Positions 28,762-37,971 are shown, counted from the first letter of the stretch. The stretch is DNA of 64,000 nucleotides from Desulfotomaculum copahuensis (GCF_001655685.1 NZ_LYVF01000047.1:164399-228398); one strand, 5' to 3'. Numbers and translations: made by a program. The notes: generated from the sequence alone by a model not told the origin.

Positions 28762-31700
28762 ATGGCGGAAAAAAAGTCGCCCTTGCTTAACAAACTGCGT
28801 TTTTTCCGGCCCCGGGAGCGGTACGCCGGCGGCTGGAGCGAAGCGTCGCCCGGCGGCCGGGAATGGGAGGAGGCCTACCGCGCCCGCTGGCAGCACGACA
28901 AAGTGGTCCGCTCCACCCATGGCGTCAACTGCACCGGTTCGTGCAGCTGGAATATATTTGTCAAAGACGGCCTGGTCACCTGGGAAAACCAGTGCACCGA
29001 CTACCCCTCCACCGGTCCCGGCATGCCTGAATTCGAACCCCGGGGCTGCCCCCGGGGGGCGGGCTTTTCCTGGTATCTCTACAGTCCCCTGCGGGTGAAA
29101 TATCCCTATGTGCGGGGTGTACTCATGCAGATGTGGCGGGAGGAACTGGCGGTTGCCGGCGATCCGGTGGCCGCCTGGGCTGCCATTGTGGAGGATCCGG
29201 AGCGGGCAAAGCGCTACAAATCCGCCCGGGGGAAGGGCGGGTTCGAGCGCGCTTCCTGGGACGATGTGCTGACGCTGACTGCGGCGGCGCTCATTTACAC
29301 AATCAAGAAATACGGCCCGGACCGCGTCTTCGGCTTTTCCCCCATACCGGCCATGTCCATGGTCAGCTACGCCGCCGGCTCCCGCTTTCTTTCGCTGATC
29401 GGCGCCCCGCTGCTCAGCTTCTACGACTGGTACTGCGACCTGCCTCCCGCTTCGCCTCAAATCTGGGGTGATCAGACCGACGTACCGGAAAGCAGCGACT
29501 GGTTCAACGCCGGCTACCTGCTGGTTTGGGGATCCAACCTGCCCATGACCCGCACCCCGGACGCCCACTTCATGACCGAAGCCCGCTACCGGGGCACCGG
29601 GGTGACGGCCGTCAGCCCCGACTACGCCGAATACGTCAAATTCGCCGACCACTGGCTGGCCCCCCGGCCGGGCACCGACGCCGCCCTGGCCCTGGCCATG
29701 GGACACGTGATATTAAAAGAATTTTATGTGGACAAACCGGACGAATACTTCATCCATTACGCCAAAAATTACACCGACCTGCCTTTTTTGATTATTCTGG
29801 AAGATAAAGACGGAGCACTGACGGCCGGCCGTTTCCTCAACGCCGCCGATCTGGGCATCAAAACCAATAATGCGGCATGGAAAACGGTGGTCTTCGACGC
29901 AAGCGCCGGGAAACCGTGCGTACCCCGGGGCAGCCTGGGCTTTCGCTGGGGCGGGCGGGGCAAATGGAACCTGCACCTGCAGGACGAAGACGGCCGGCCC
30001 ATTGAGCCCGGGCTGGGCCTTTTGGGCGTGGAAGACGCAGTGGTCACGGTAAAGCTGCCTTATTTTGAACCGGGCGGCTGCCGGATGCTGGAGCGGGCCG
30101 TGCTGGCCAAACGCCTGGAAGTCGATGGGGAAGCTGTCTACGTGACCACAGTCTACGATCTCGTCCTGGCCAGCTACGGCATCGACCGAGGGTTGGGGAA
30201 CGGCTCTCCCGGCAGTTACGACGATCCCGCGCCGTTTACCCCGGCCTGGCAGGAGGCAATTACCGGGGTGGACCGCCGTGAAGTGATCAAAGTCGCCCGG
30301 GAGTTCGCACAAAACGCCGCCGAAACCAAAGGACGCTCCATGATCGTGATGGGGGCGGGGATCAACCACTGGTACCACGCCGACACCATCTACCGGGCTA
30401 TCATCAACCTGCTTCTGCTGACCGGCTGCCAGGGAGTCAACGGCGGCGGCTGGGCGCATTACGTGGGCCAGGAAAAACTGCGCCCGGTGGAGGGCTGGCA
30501 GACAGTGGCGTTTGCCCGCGACTGGTCACTGCCGCCCCGGCTGATGAACGGCACCAGCTTCTTTTATTTCGCCACCGGTCAATGGCGCTATGAGGACGGG
30601 CCGGTGGAAAAGCCGGCCCCGCCCCCGGTGCCGGCGCCGCGCTACCGGCACTGCGCCGATTACAACGTACTGGCGGCCCGCCTGGGCTGGTTGCCCGCCT
30701 ATCCCCAGTTCGACTCGAACCCCCTGGAGCTGTACCGGCAGGCGGTTGCACACGGGGCCAAAGCGCCGGCGGAAGTCGCCTCCTATGTTGCCGGCGAACT
30801 GAAAAAGGGTACATTGCGCTTCGCCCTGGAGGATCCGGACGACCCGCGCAATTTCCCCCGGGTGCTGTTCGTCTGGCGGGCCAATTTGATTTCCAGCTCC
30901 GGCAAGGGGCACGAATACTTTTTAAAACACCTGCTGGGCACGTCCAACGGGCTGTTGGAAGACGACCGGGCAGGCCTGCGCCCGGAGGAAATAAAATGGC
31001 ATGAACAGGCGCCGGAAGGCAAGCTGGATTTGCTGGTGGACCTGGAGTTCCGCATGTCCGGTACGGCCCTGTATTCCGACATCGTGCTGCCCGCCGCCAC
31101 CTGGTACGAAAAGAGCGATCTGAGCAGCACGGACATGCACCCCTTCGTCCACCCCTTCAACCCGGCCGTGCCGCCCCAGTGGGCATCCCGTTCCGACTGG
31201 GACATCTTCAAAGAGTTGGCCCGGGTTTTCAGCGGCCTGGCGAAGCGCCATTTCGACGGGCCCTGCCGGGAAGTGGTGACCACGCCCCTGATGCACGACT
31301 CGCCGGACGAACTGGCCCAGCCCGGCGGCCGCATCCGGGACTGGCGCCGCGGCGACGGGGAACCGGTGCCGGGGCGGACCATGCCCCACATCCATGTGGT
31401 GGAGCGGGATTATTCCCTGGTTGATGCTAAAATGACCGCCCTGGGGCCGCTGGCCGGGGAAAAACCGCTCGGGGTCAAGGGCATTGCCTGGCCGGCGGCG
31501 GAAGAATACCAGGCGTTAAAGCAAATGCTCGGTACGGTCCGTACGCCCGGGGTGGCCCGGGGCTGTCCGGATATCAGCACGGACCGCCGGGCGGCCCAGG
31601 CCATCCTAACCTTGTCCTCCACCACCAACGGCCGGGTGGCAGTACGTGCCTGGCAGTCCCTGGAGGAAAAAACCGGCCTGGAGCTCAAGGATCTGGCGGC

Positions 31701-32448
31701 GGAAAGGGCCGAAGACCACTTTACCTTTGACGGCATCACCAGCAAACCGGAGACGGTGATCACTTCCCCCGCCTTCAGCGGATCGGAAAAAGGGGGGCGG
31801 CGTTACTCCCCCTTCACCACCAATGTGGAGCGGCGCATCCCCTGGCGCACGCTTACCGGGCGCCAGCATTTCTACCTGGATCACGAGCTGTTGTTGGAAT
31901 TCGGTGAAGCGCTAGCCACCTATAAACCGGTGCTGGCCCACCGGCCCTTCAATCAGCCGGGCGGCCGGCCGCAGGCCAAAGGCAGGGAACTGGTTTTGAA
32001 CTACCTGACGCCCCATAATAAATGGTCCATCCACAGCATGTACTTCGACGCCCTGCCCATGCTCACCCTTTTCCGGGGCGGGCCGGTCATCTGGTTGAAT
32101 AAAGACGACGCGGACGGGGCGGGCATTGGCGACAATGACTGGATCGAATGTTTCAACCGCCATGGGGTGGTGGTGGCCCGGGCCGTGGTCACTCCCCGGC
32201 TGCCCCGGGGGATGGCTTACATGTACCACGCCCAGGACCGCACCATCAACGTGCCCGGCACGGCGATCACCGGTGAGCGGGGGGGCACCCACAACAGTCC
32301 CACCCGTATCCATGTAAAGCCCACCCACATGATCGGCGGCTACGCCCAGCTCAGCTACGGCTTCAACTACTACGGTCCCACCGGCAACCAGCGTGACCTG
32401 AACGTAATTGTGCGCAAACTGGAGGGGGTTGACTGGCTTGAGGATTAA
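28762..32448 (+). CDS. narG: Respiratory nitrate reductase, alpha subunit
   Basis: NarG reduces nitrate to nitrite at a Mo-bis-MGD centre in the cytoplasmic NarGHI complex. The 1228-residue protein is full length. The N-terminal FeS motif is THGVNCTGSCSWNIFVKDG (His plus cysteines), then YPSTGPGMPEFEPRGCPRGAGFSWYLYSPLR, and the Mo-ligand region YDWYCDLPPASPQ with its aspartate and GDQTDVPES. The C-terminus carries the molydopterin dinucleotide-binding fold. No Tat signal is seen, as expected. ATG 28762 lies 6 nt after GGGGG. The end overlaps narH by 11 nt. No interruption is seen, but narI is missing downstream. Confidence 0.95.
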   Translation: MAEKKSPLLNKLRFFRPRERYAGGWSEASPGGREWEEAYRARWQHDKVVRSTHGVNCTGSCSWNIFVKDGLVTWENQCTDYPSTGPGMPEFEPRGCPRGAGFSWYLYSPLRVKYPYVRGVLMQMWREELAVAGDPVAAWAAIVEDPERAKRYKSARGKGGFERASWDDVLTLTAAALIYTIKKYGPDRVFGFSPIPAMSMVSYAAGSRFLSLIGAPLLSFYDWYCDLPPASPQIWGDQTDVPESSDWFNAGYLLVWGSNLPMTRTPDAHFMTEARYRGTGVTAVSPDYAEYVKFADHWLAPRPGTDAALALAMGHVILKEFYVDKPDEYFIHYAKNYTDLPFLIILEDKDGALTAGRFLNAADLGIKTNNAAWKTVVFDASAGKPCVPRGSLGFRWGGRGKWNLHLQDEDGRPIEPGLGLLGVEDAVVTVKLPYFEPGGCRMLERAVLAKRLEVDGEAVYVTTVYDLVLASYGIDRGLGNGSPGSYDDPAPFTPAWQEAITGVDRREVIKVAREFAQNAAETKGRSMIVMGAGINHWYHADTIYRAIINLLLLTGCQGVNGGGWAHYVGQEKLRPVEGWQTVAFARDWSLPPRLMNGTSFFYFATGQWRYEDGPVEKPAPPPVPAPRYRHCADYNVLAARLGWLPAYPQFDSNPLELYRQAVAHGAKAPAEVASYVAGELKKGTLRFALEDPDDPRNFPRVLFVWRANLISSSGKGHEYFLKHLLGTSNGLLEDDRAGLRPEEIKWHEQAPEGKLDLLVDLEFRMSGTALYSDIVLPAATWYEKSDLSSTDMHPFVHPFNPAVPPQWASRSDWDIFKELARVFSGLAKRHFDGPCREVVTTPLMHDSPDELAQPGGRIRDWRRGDGEPVPGRTMPHIHVVERDYSLVDAKMTALGPLAGEKPLGVKGIAWPAAEEYQALKQMLGTVRTPGVARGCPDISTDRRAAQAILTLSSTTNGRVAVRAWQSLEEKTGLELKDLAAERAEDHFTFDGITSKPETVITSPAFSGSEKGGRRYSPFTTNVERRIPWRTLTGRQHFYLDHELLLEFGEALATYKPVLAHRPFNQPGGRPQAKGRELVLNYLTPHNKWSIHSMYFDALPMLTLFRGGPVIWLNKDDADGAGIGDNDWIECFNRHGVVVARAVVTPRLPRGMAYMYHAQDRTINVPGTAITGERGGTHNSPTRIHVKPTHMIGGYAQLSYGFNYYGPTGNQRDLNVIVRKLEGVDWLED

Positions 32449-33886
32449 AGCACAGACCGCCATGGTGATTAACCTGGATAAATGCCTGGGCTGTCACACT
32501 TGCAGTGTCACCTGCAAAAACACCTGGACCAACCGCCCGGGGGCGGAGTATATGTGGTGGAACAACGTGGAAACCAGGCCGGGTACCGGCTACCCCAAAC
32601 AGTGGGAGAACCAGGATAAATACCGGGGCGGCTGGCTGCTCAAAAACGGCAAACCGGCACTGCGCGCCGGCAACCGGGTCAACCGGCTGCTGCACATTTT
32701 TCATAACCCGGACCAGCCGTTGCTGGATGATTACTACGAACCCTGGACCTATAACTACGAGCGGCTGACCGGCCAACCCGCCGGGCGGCGCCAGCCGGTG
32801 GCCCGGCCGGAATCACTGCTCGCCGGAAAATACATGGACCTGACCTGGGGGCCGAACTGGGAAGATGATCTGGCCGGGACGCACATCACCGGGCTTCAAG
32901 ACGCCAATCTGCGCGGAGTGGAAGAAGCGGTGTGCCGGGACTTCCAGCGCATCTTCATGGCCTACCTGCCCCGCACCTGCGCGCACTGTCTCAACCCGGC
33001 CTGCGTGGCGGCCTGCCCCTCCGGCGCCATCTACAAAAGAGACGAGGACGGCATTGTGCTGGTGGACCAGCAGGCCTGCCGGGGCTGGCGATTTTGCGTC
33101 TCGGCCTGTCCCTATAAAAAAATCTATTATAACTGGCAGACCAATAAAGCGGAAAAATGCATTTTCTGTTTTCCCCGGCTGGAGTCGGGCCTGCCCGCCA
33201 CCTGCGCCGAAACCTGCGCCGGCCGGGTGCGCTACCTGGGGCTGGTGCTCTACGACGCGGACGCAGTGGCGGAAGCGGCTGCCGCCCCGGAAGAAAAGGA
33301 AATTTGCCGGCGGCAGCGTGACATTTTCCTGGATCCCGCCGGGCCAAATATTATCCGGCAGGCTGAAGCGGACGGCATTCCCGCGGACTGGCTGGAAGCG
33401 GCCCGGCGCTCCCCCGTCTATAAACTGGCGGTGGAGTGGGGGGTGGCCCTGCCCCTGCACCCGGAATACCGCACCCTGCCCATGGTCTGGTATATACCGC
33501 CTTTGAGCCCGCTGGCCGCGGCTTGTGGGGGCGGGCAAAACACCCTTTTCCCGGCTGTGGACGAAATGCGGTTGCCGGTGCATTACCTGGCCAACCTGCT
33601 GGCGGCCGGGGACGGCGCCCCGGTGCGTGCGGTACTGAAAAAACTGATTGCCTTGCGTATCTATATGCGTGCTCTGAACCTGGGCAAAGAACCGGACCGG
33701 CGGGTACTGGCGGACAACGGCCTGGACGAAGAAACCGCCCGGGATATGTATCACCTGCTGGCCGTAGCCAAATACAGCGACCGCTTCGCCGTTCCCCCCG
33801 CCCACCGGGAATTGGCGGCCGGCCTGGCGGTGAAGCAGGGGAGTTGCGGTCTGGATTTCCGCGCCGGTCCCGCCGCCGGACGGTGA
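32438..33886 (+). CDS. narH: Respiratory nitrate reductase, beta subunit
   Basis: NarH is the four-cluster FeS electron wire between NarI haem and NarG. The 482-residue protein has the cysteine groups CLGCHTCSVTCK, CAHCLNPACVAACP, CRGWRFCVSACP (the Trp marks the [3Fe-4S] site) and CIFCFPRLESGLPATCAETC. TTG 32438, 10 nt after GGAGGGGG and inside the narG end, gives the family start (LRIKAQTAMVINLDKC). It looks intact over its whole length. The next gene, narJ, is broken. Confidence 0.95.
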   Translation: MRIKAQTAMVINLDKCLGCHTCSVTCKNTWTNRPGAEYMWWNNVETRPGTGYPKQWENQDKYRGGWLLKNGKPALRAGNRVNRLLHIFHNPDQPLLDDYYEPWTYNYERLTGQPAGRRQPVARPESLLAGKYMDLTWGPNWEDDLAGTHITGLQDANLRGVEEAVCRDFQRIFMAYLPRTCAHCLNPACVAACPSGAIYKRDEDGIVLVDQQACRGWRFCVSACPYKKIYYNWQTNKAEKCIFCFPRLESGLPATCAETCAGRVRYLGLVLYDADAVAEAAAAPEEKEICRRQRDIFLDPAGPNIIRQAEADGIPADWLEAARRSPVYKLAVEWGVALPLHPEYRTLPMVWYIPPLSPLAAACGGGQNTLFPAVDEMRLPVHYLANLLAAGDGAPVRAVLKKLIALRIYMRALNLGKEPDRRVLADNGLDEETARDMYHLLAVAKYSDRFAVPPAHRELAAGLAVKQGSCGLDFRAGPAAGR

Positions 33887-34099
33887 AGGGGCGGGTGACA
33901 TGCTTTGGGGTCCGGGAAAGGTTGTGGCGGGCGGCCGGCCACCCGGTTCTGGTAAACAGGTAGGGACCGGCCTTGCAATCCGTTAAAAAGTGATCTGTGG
34001 TTGGCCGGTCTTTTATCCGGTAAAGGTCCGGCCGGGGAACTGTTCCCCGGTCCGTATTGACACAGCGGACGTCCTTTGGCCCGGGAAGGGGAATGGCGA

Positions 34100-34450
34100 A
34101 TGAAGAAAGAAACGGCACGGCGAATTTTCCGGCTGGCTTCCCTTTTGTTCCAATATCCCGATGAACACTGGTGGAAGGAGCTGGCGGATCTCCACCGGGA
34201 GATGACAGTGCTGCCGGACGGGCCGGCGGCTGGCGCTTTGGCCCGTTTTATGGACATCGTGACACGGACTGACCGGCCGGCCTTCAGTCAAGCCTATGTA
34301 GAGACTTTCGATTTTGGCCGGCAGGCCGGTCTTTATCTGACTTGTTCCCGTTATGGCGATGAGAGGCAGCGGGGGGATGCGCTGCTGGCTCTGAAGCAGC
34401 AGTACGCCCGGGCCGGCCTGGTTTCCCATTTACTGGAGCTCTTTCTTTAA
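34100..34450 (+). pseudogene. narJ: narJ, 5' part only (nitrate reductase chaperone remnant)
   Basis: NarJ is the dedicated chaperone that inserts the Mo cofactor into NarG. ATG 34100 after AAGGGGAA opens a normal NarJ start (RIFRLASLLFQYPDEHWWKEL) and runs through YVETFDFGRQAGLYLTCSRYGDERQRGDALLALKQQY. At about 34410-34420 similarity stops, and a few unrelated codons lead to TAA at 34450. The product is 116 residues, against about 170-190 for the family, and lacks the ELPDHLPV-type region. Sequence past the break is narK in another frame, so a deletion joined the two genes. Confidence 0.85.
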
Positions 34451-34916
34451 AGCACCAGTGATCACGGCCGGCCTGCTCACGGCGGTTTACTCCATGCTCA
34501 CTTCCCTGATCCGGGTTTGGGGCGGGGGTGTATCCGACAAAATTGGCGGTGCGCGTACGGGTGTGCTGGCACTGACCGTAATGCTGATCGGGGCGCTGGT
34601 GATGACTTTTTCCCACGCCTACCTGCTTTCCCTGATTGGGGAGATCGTTATGGCTTTCGGTATGGGCGTGGCCAATGCGGCCGTATTCAAGCTGGTACCC
34701 CAGGCGGTGCCGGAAGCCGTGGGCGGGGCCACCGGCTGGGTCGGCGGCCTGGGCGCTTTCGGCGGCTTCGTCATCCCGCCGCTTTTGGGCCTGTTCGTGC
34801 AGCATTACGGCGGCAGCGGCTACGCCCTGGGCTTTCTCATCTTCATCATCCTGTCCGTTGCTGCCCTGACCATCCTGCGCAGTTTCGGTAAAACGGCGTG
34901 CACGGCCGGAACCTGA
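34413..34916 (+). pseudogene. narK: narK, 3' part only (nitrate/nitrite transporter remnant)
   Basis: The frame open from about 34395 reads FPIYWSSFFKAPVITAGLLTAVYS and continues to TGA at 34916, about 165 residues. This is the C-terminal half of an MFS nitrate/nitrite porter: six hydrophobic segments and the NNP signature GMGVANAAVFKLVPQ followed by GGATGWVGGLGAFGGF. The N-terminal half is absent; the frame begins inside the broken narJ. GTG 34458 could start a 152-residue half-transporter, but no good ribosome-binding site precedes it. Confidence 0.85.
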
Positions 34917-34935
34917 GCGTGAAAAAGCGCGGCCG

Positions 34936-34977
34936 TGCCTCATTGTATCAAAATGCCGGTCCGGCAGGCTCTTTTTT
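34936..34977 (+). terminator. Possible terminator after the narJ-narK remnant
   Basis: GCCT (34937-34940) can pair with AGGC (34966-34969) around an inner GCCG-GTC-CGGC hairpin (34955-34965), followed by TCTTTTTT (34970-34977). Confidence 0.45.
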
Positions 34978-34979
34978 CA

Positions 34980-35023
34980 TGTGACCCTGATCACTGTAGA
35001 GAGAATGCAAATGGGTGTATAAT
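34980..35023 (+). promoter_or_regulatory. Fnr-type class II promoter of the asr operon
   Basis: TGTGACCCTGATCACT (34980-34995) is a TGTGA-N6-TCACA palindrome with one mismatch in the last base. A perfect -10 TATAAT lies at 35018-35023, so transcription would begin near 35030 and the operator is centred about 42 bp upstream, the place where Fnr/CRP activators contact polymerase. No good -35 box is present, as expected for an activated promoter. Confidence 0.75.
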
Positions 35024-35105
35024 ATCCAATGAGTGAAGTTTCTATAAATCTTTGGGCCGCTATTTTTGTTTTTCCTGTAATGGCGGCCTGTAGCGGGGTG
35101 AGCAT

Positions 35106-35996
35106 ATGCGGTACGATATGAACCCGGGCCGTCCGCCTTTTGCGGAAGGCGGCGACCTGTTCACCATCACCAGATGTCCCACCTGCCCCAATGCCGTCAT
35201 CGATACCGCCCGGGCGGAAGAGCTCATGCGGCGGGTGATGCTTGAGCATGACTTCAACGCCCGCCTGAAAAAGCGCATCCATACAAACCGGCCGCTGCAC
35301 CATCAACTGCTGCACCTGGCCGTGGCCGGCTGCCCCAACTCCTGCAGCCAGCCCCAGATCAAAGACTTTGCCGTGCAGGGACAGACCGTGCCGGAAGCGG
35401 TTGACGGCTGCATTCTTTGCGGCAGTTGCGCGGAGGCCTGCCCGGAACGTGCCGTGGTTTTAGTAGAGCCCCGCCCTGACGGTGCTGTGGCGGCAGATGC
35501 CTCCCCCGGTGTTTCCGCGGTGGCGGAAGACTGCCCCGGCGGTGCCGCGGCGGGTGATGCCTGCCCCGGGAGCGAGGCCAGAAAGGATGCCGCACCCGGC
35601 GGTGCCATTGCCCCGGATCACGTGGGGCCGTCAACCGGCCGGGAGAAAAGTTTAAACTGCGGCCTGCCCGGGGAGCATGCCGCCGGGCGGGACCAGGTGC
35701 ACATCGACCGGGAGAAATGCCTGAACTGCGGCCAGTGCGCGCGCGCCTGTCCGGCCGGGGCGCTTACGGCTGTGCGTACGGGTTACCGTGTGCTGGCCGG
35801 CGGACGGCTGGGCCGTCATCCGGCCCTGGCGCGGGAGGTGCTGCCTATGGCCACGGAAGAGGAATTGGCCGGCCTTTTGGGCGCGGCGGTGGATCTCTTT
35901 CTTACTGCAGGCCACCCCGGCGAGCGCTTTGGCGCCCTGCTGGACCGGGTGGGAATGGCAAGGCTGGTTGATAGTTCAAACCGGTGCAGCAGGTGA
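35106..35996 (+). CDS. Half-size nitrite/sulfite-reductase-like protein with two [4Fe-4S] ferredoxin motifs
   Basis: A 296-residue protein. The first 95 residues carry CPTC at 24-27 and GCPNSC at 75-80, the latter like the C-x3-C siroheme/[4Fe-4S] motif of sulfite reductases, but the usual upstream C-x5-C is replaced by C-x2-C. Two ferredoxin clusters follow: C102-C112 and C205-C215. They are separated by a Gly/Ala/Pro-rich linker (about 122-200) with imperfect repeats, including a copy GREKSLNCG of the later DREKCLNCG. The C-terminal helices resemble the end of nitrite/sulfite reductases. ATG 35106 follows GGGGTGA. First gene behind the Fnr-type promoter; probably an electron or siroheme partner of AsrABC. 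Confidence 0.75.
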   Translation: MRYDMNPGRPPFAEGGDLFTITRCPTCPNAVIDTARAEELMRRVMLEHDFNARLKKRIHTNRPLHHQLLHLAVAGCPNSCSQPQIKDFAVQGQTVPEAVDGCILCGSCAEACPERAVVLVEPRPDGAVAADASPGVSAVAEDCPGGAAAGDACPGSEARKDAAPGGAIAPDHVGPSTGREKSLNCGLPGEHAAGRDQVHIDREKCLNCGQCARACPAGALTAVRTGYRVLAGGRLGRHPALAREVLPMATEEELAGLLGAAVDLFLTAGHPGERFGALLDRVGMARLVDSSNRCSR

Positions 35997-36168
35997 ATGC
36001 AGTCCGCAATTGACGGGGAAGGCGCCTTACGGTTACGCCGTAATTCGGGTTCTGACGCAGAATCTGTTTCGCATGCCGGAAATCGCAATCCGGTGGTGCT
36101 TTTACCGGCAGCCGGCCCGTGCGGACCGTGCGCCAATCGACCTTTTCACGAATGGAGGTATGCAGCCC

Positions 36169-37170
36169 ATGGGCTTTGCGCTGACCACGGAACAATTCGA
36201 TGCCTTTTTGGCCGGCCTGGCGCGGGACTACGACATTTACGCCCCCAAGCGCCTGGCCGGCAAGGGTGCCTTTTCCGGCACCGATCTAATTGCTTACGCG
36301 CCGGTGCAGTCGCTGGCCGAAATCGTTTTCGACCGGAAAACATTTTATTCACCTAAAGAAATACTCCTGCCAATCAGCCAGACACTGTTTTATTTTACCG
36401 AGGAAGCCTACCGCGAACCGCAACAGCAGCAGCGGCCGGTGATTATTTTCCTGCGTCCCTGCGACGTGCACGCGGTCAAGCGGCTGGACCAGATCTACCT
36501 GCACAACGGCGATCAGGCCGACCCCTATTACCGGGAGCGCCGGGAAAAGGTCAAATTTTTCGTCATGGAGTGCACTGAAGGTTTTGACAGCTGCTTTTGC
36601 GTCTCCATGGGCACCAACCGCACCGGTGAATATGCGGTGTTTTTGCGTTTGGAAGCGGACCGGGTGCTCTGCGACGCCCGGCCGGAATTCACCCCGGCCC
36701 TGGCCGCTTATGGCCGGGAAGCGCCCTTCACCCCGGCCTTTATTGAACAAAATAAAATCAGCGTAAAGACGCCGGAAAAAATCGCTCCGGCCGTTTACGG
36801 CCATCCGCTGTGGAGCGAATACGACAGCCGTTGCATCGCCTGCGGCCGCTGCAACGTCTGCTGTCCCACCTGCACCTGTTTTACCATGCAGGACATCTTT
36901 TATGAAGACAACCCCCGCTGTGGCGAGCGGCGCCGGGTATGGGCCGGTTGCATGATCGACGGCTTTACCGATCTGGCCGGCGGCCACAGCTTCCGGAACA
37001 AATACGGCGAACGCATGCGCTTCAAGGCACTGCACAAAGTTTACGACTTTAAAAAGCGCTTCGGCGATCACATGTGCGTGGGCTGCGGCCGCTGTGACGA
37101 TGTCTGCCCGGAATATATTTCCTTTTCCCGGATCATCAACCGGCTGGCGGAGGTGAGTGACGATGAATAA
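36169..37170 (+). CDS. asrA: Anaerobic sulfite reductase subunit A (FeS electron transfer)
   Basis: AsrA passes electrons to the siroheme subunit AsrC of the cytoplasmic NAD(P)H-dependent sulfite reductase. The 333-residue protein has the hydrogenase-beta-like region (VIIFLRPCDVHAVKRLD) and two C-terminal [4Fe-4S] motifs, CIACGRCNVCCPTCTCF and CVGCGRCDDVCP. ATG 36169 (MGFALTTEQFD) lies 10 nt after GGAGG; ATG 36160 is too near. A gap of 172 bp separates it from the preceding gene, with a small hairpin TTACGG / CCGTAA near 36030-36046 and no clear promoter. The end overlaps asrB. Confidence 0.93.
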   Translation: MGFALTTEQFDAFLAGLARDYDIYAPKRLAGKGAFSGTDLIAYAPVQSLAEIVFDRKTFYSPKEILLPISQTLFYFTEEAYREPQQQQRPVIIFLRPCDVHAVKRLDQIYLHNGDQADPYYRERREKVKFFVMECTEGFDSCFCVSMGTNRTGEYAVFLRLEADRVLCDARPEFTPALAAYGREAPFTPAFIEQNKISVKTPEKIAPAVYGHPLWSEYDSRCIACGRCNVCCPTCTCFTMQDIFYEDNPRCGERRRVWAGCMIDGFTDLAGGHSFRNKYGERMRFKALHKVYDFKKRFGDHMCVGCGRCDDVCPEYISFSRIINRLAEVSDDE

Positions 37171-37954
37171 CCCCTATCTGCCCGTCAAAGCGAAAATCCT
37201 GGATATCCAGAAGCAGACTGCCATTGACTACACCTTCCGCCTGGCCGCCGGCCTGCACGTACAGAGCGGCCAGTTTGTGGAGTTATCCATTCCCCGGGTG
37301 GGCGAGGCGCCCATCTCGGTCAGTGACTTTGGCGACGGCTTCATCGAAATGACCATCCGCCGGGTGGGCAAACTGACCAACGTAGTCCACGAGCTGAAAC
37401 CAGGGGAAGAACTGTTCATCCGCGGTCCTTACGGCCACGGCTTCCCCCTGGAGCAGTTCCGCGGCCGGCACCTGGTGGTCGCCGCCGGCGGCACCGGCCT
37501 GGCCCCGGTGAAGAGCGTGCTCAACCGCTATTACCACAACCCGGAAGAAGTGAAAAGCCTGAACCTGCTGGCGGGCTTCAAATCGCCGGCGGACGTTCTG
37601 TTTGCCGCCGAACTGGAAAAATGGGCGCAAAAGTTTTCGGTTACTGTTACTGTGGACAAAGGGGACGAAAACTGGACCGGCAATGTGGGCCTGATCACCG
37701 GGTATGTGCAAAAGCTGGTTCTGTCCAATCCGGCCGGGACGCAGGTGATTGTGGTCGGCCCGCCCCTGATGATGAAGTTCACCATCCGGGAAATCCTGGG
37801 TCTGGGGGTGCCGCCGGAAAACATCTGGGTTTCCTTTGAGCGCAAAATGTGCTGCGGCCTGGGCAAATGCGGCCACTGCAAGATCGGCGACACCTACGTC
37901 TGCCTGGACGGCCCGGTCTTCAACTACACCCGGGCCGGCCAGTTGGTGGATTGA
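37163..37954 (+). CDS. asrB: Anaerobic sulfite reductase subunit B (FAD/NAD(P)H module)
   Basis: AsrB oxidises NADH or NADPH and feeds AsrA. The 263-residue protein has the ferredoxin-reductase fold: FAD-binding half ending near residue 100 (RGPYGHGFP), the nucleotide-binding half starting VVAAGGTGLAPVKSVL, and the C-terminal 2Fe-2S cysteines CCGLGKCGHCKIGDTYVC, as in dihydroorotate dehydrogenase electron-transfer subunits. ATG 37163 follows GGAGG and overlaps asrA by 8 nt. Confidence 0.94.
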   Translation: MNNPYLPVKAKILDIQKQTAIDYTFRLAAGLHVQSGQFVELSIPRVGEAPISVSDFGDGFIEMTIRRVGKLTNVVHELKPGEELFIRGPYGHGFPLEQFRGRHLVVAAGGTGLAPVKSVLNRYYHNPEEVKSLNLLAGFKSPADVLFAAELEKWAQKFSVTVTVDKGDENWTGNVGLITGYVQKLVLSNPAGTQVIVVGPPLMMKFTIREILGLGVPPENIWVSFERKMCCGLGKCGHCKIGDTYVCLDGPVFNYTRAGQLVD

Positions 37955-37971
37955 CGAAGGGGGGAGCGCAA

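Noticed and set aside
32813..33901. 362-codon minus-strand frame in narH
   Set aside because: Antisense shadow of a clear NarH sequence.
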